A stretch of 64,000 bases of DNA from Polycyclovorans algicola TG408 (GTDB lineage Bacteria; Pseudomonadota; Gammaproteobacteria; Nevskiales; Nevskiaceae): contig NZ_JOMH01000001.1 of assembly GCF_000711245.1 (NCBI RefSeq), forward strand, positions 924,830 to 988,829, given 5' to 3'. This document shows, piece by piece, positions 63,750 to 64,000 of this stretch. The notes below the pieces were generated by a model. It saw nothing but the letters and a program-made list of their open reading frames with translations. It was not told the DNA's origin and searched no databases. Each line of letters begins with the position of its first letter. Position 1 is the first letter of the stretch. Made by a program: the position numbers and the translations under genes.

Positions 63750-64000
63750 TGCGGTTGCTGCGCACCCCGAAAGTGCCCGGCACGTCGGCCGCCCGGCTGG
63801 TCCTGTTCGATGCTGCGCACCCCTTGCCGCCGCTGATCGGCGGGGCGGATCACTGGTTCTGGCGCGATGATGACTGCCTCGCGTTGGCGGTGCATGAACC
63901 CCACAGCGGGCCGATTGCCGAGGTCGCCGAGCGCGCCTATCGTCGTGCCCACACCGAGCTCACGGCCAAAGGCTATCGGCACTGGCTGCGCACCTGGACC
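63749..64000 (+). CDS. Possible chorismatase-family protein (partial)
   Basis: The first 84 residues of a protein that runs off the right edge. It has no signal peptide; the visible part ends in AYRRAHTELTAKGYRHWLRTW, which resembles the segment before the conserved IP.IN motif of FkbO/Hyg5/XanB2-type chorismatases. Those enzymes split chorismate to hydroxybenzoates and, in Xanthomonas, feed xanthomonadin and ubiquinone synthesis. Coupled to the CorA-like gene by TGATG. The identification is tentative because most of the protein is missing. Confidence 0.45.
   Translation, partial: MRLLRTPKVPGTSAARLVLFDAAHPLPPLIGGADHWFWRDDDCLALAVHEPHSGPIAEVAERAYRRAHTELTAKGYRHWLRTWT

Noticed and set aside
1-64000. 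tRNA, rRNA or riboswitch genes
   Set aside because: Reading of all intergenic gaps showed no cloverleaf with conserved T-loop sequence, no rRNA segments and no recognisable riboswitch core.

Overview
The window is a stretch of GC-rich, gene-dense chromosome from a Gram-negative bacterium. The lipid A/Kdo genes (waaA, an LpxL-type acyltransferase, kdkA), an OmpA porin, PstSCAB, an AmtB transporter, a DbpA helicase, a YaeQ protein and RNase PH/RdgB/HemW point to a gammaproteobacterium. The mix of single-chain pyruvate carboxylase, acyl-CoA/esterase/sterol-type genes and Xanthomonad-like intergenic repeats suggests a relative of Nevskiales/Solimonadaceae or Xanthomonadales. That placement is inference from gene content, not a database result. 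No rRNA, tRNA, prophage, transposase or CRISPR array was seen.

Layout. 1-9.8 kb: a TetR/old-yellow-enzyme operon with an operator, pyruvate carboxylase, an enoyl-CoA hydratase, a DUF2256/FeS-photolyase pair, a glycosyltransferase, a TIGR01777 epimerase and a second TetR. 9.8-12.6 kb: an operon of a phosphotransferase, an unknown protein and a two-domain unknown protein split by a frameshift. 12.7-25.9 kb: a multi-PAS diguanylate cyclase, an AraC regulator facing a sterol-desaturase-like enzyme, an AlkA-type glycosylase, a REP-like palindrome cluster, PepN, a MalT-like regulator, a YCF48-like protein and OmpA. 26.1-29.9 kb: SDR, HSL-type esterase, MDR reductase and RarD.

29.9-44.4 kb is an LPS locus. 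An eight-gene leftward operon with overlapping junctions runs fdtA, acyltransferase, aminotransferase, two GT2 enzymes, an unknown GT-like protein, a DNA-exonuclease-like protein and kdkA. It diverges from rmlACDB plus a glycosyltransferase, which converges on waaA and two unknown GT-like genes. lpxL diverges from waaA. The locus should make dTDP-rhamnose and a dTDP-3-acylamido-3,6-dideoxyhexose and use them on a Kdo-phosphate core.

44.5-46.8 kb encodes a TPR protein and an L,D-transpeptidase that share a C-terminal NTF2-like domain. 47.5-57.6 kb is a dense rightward run: sufE (opposite strand), rph, a CobW GTPase, rdgB, a VapBC toxin-antitoxin pair lodged between rdgB and hemW, pstSCAB, a CPXCG protein and an MsbA-related ABC exporter. 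58.3-64 kb has amtB, yaeQ, dbpA, mdh, a CorA-family transporter and the start of a possible chorismatase.

The most unusual signal is a pair of ~0.5 kb near-palindromic elements at 46,933-47,415 and 57,657-58,170, in opposite orientation. Each has two related but distinct arms, nested hairpins with compensatory base changes between copies, and (in the first) degenerate ~45-bp end units repeated outside it. They carry no credible gene and look like a structured non-autonomous repeat family.
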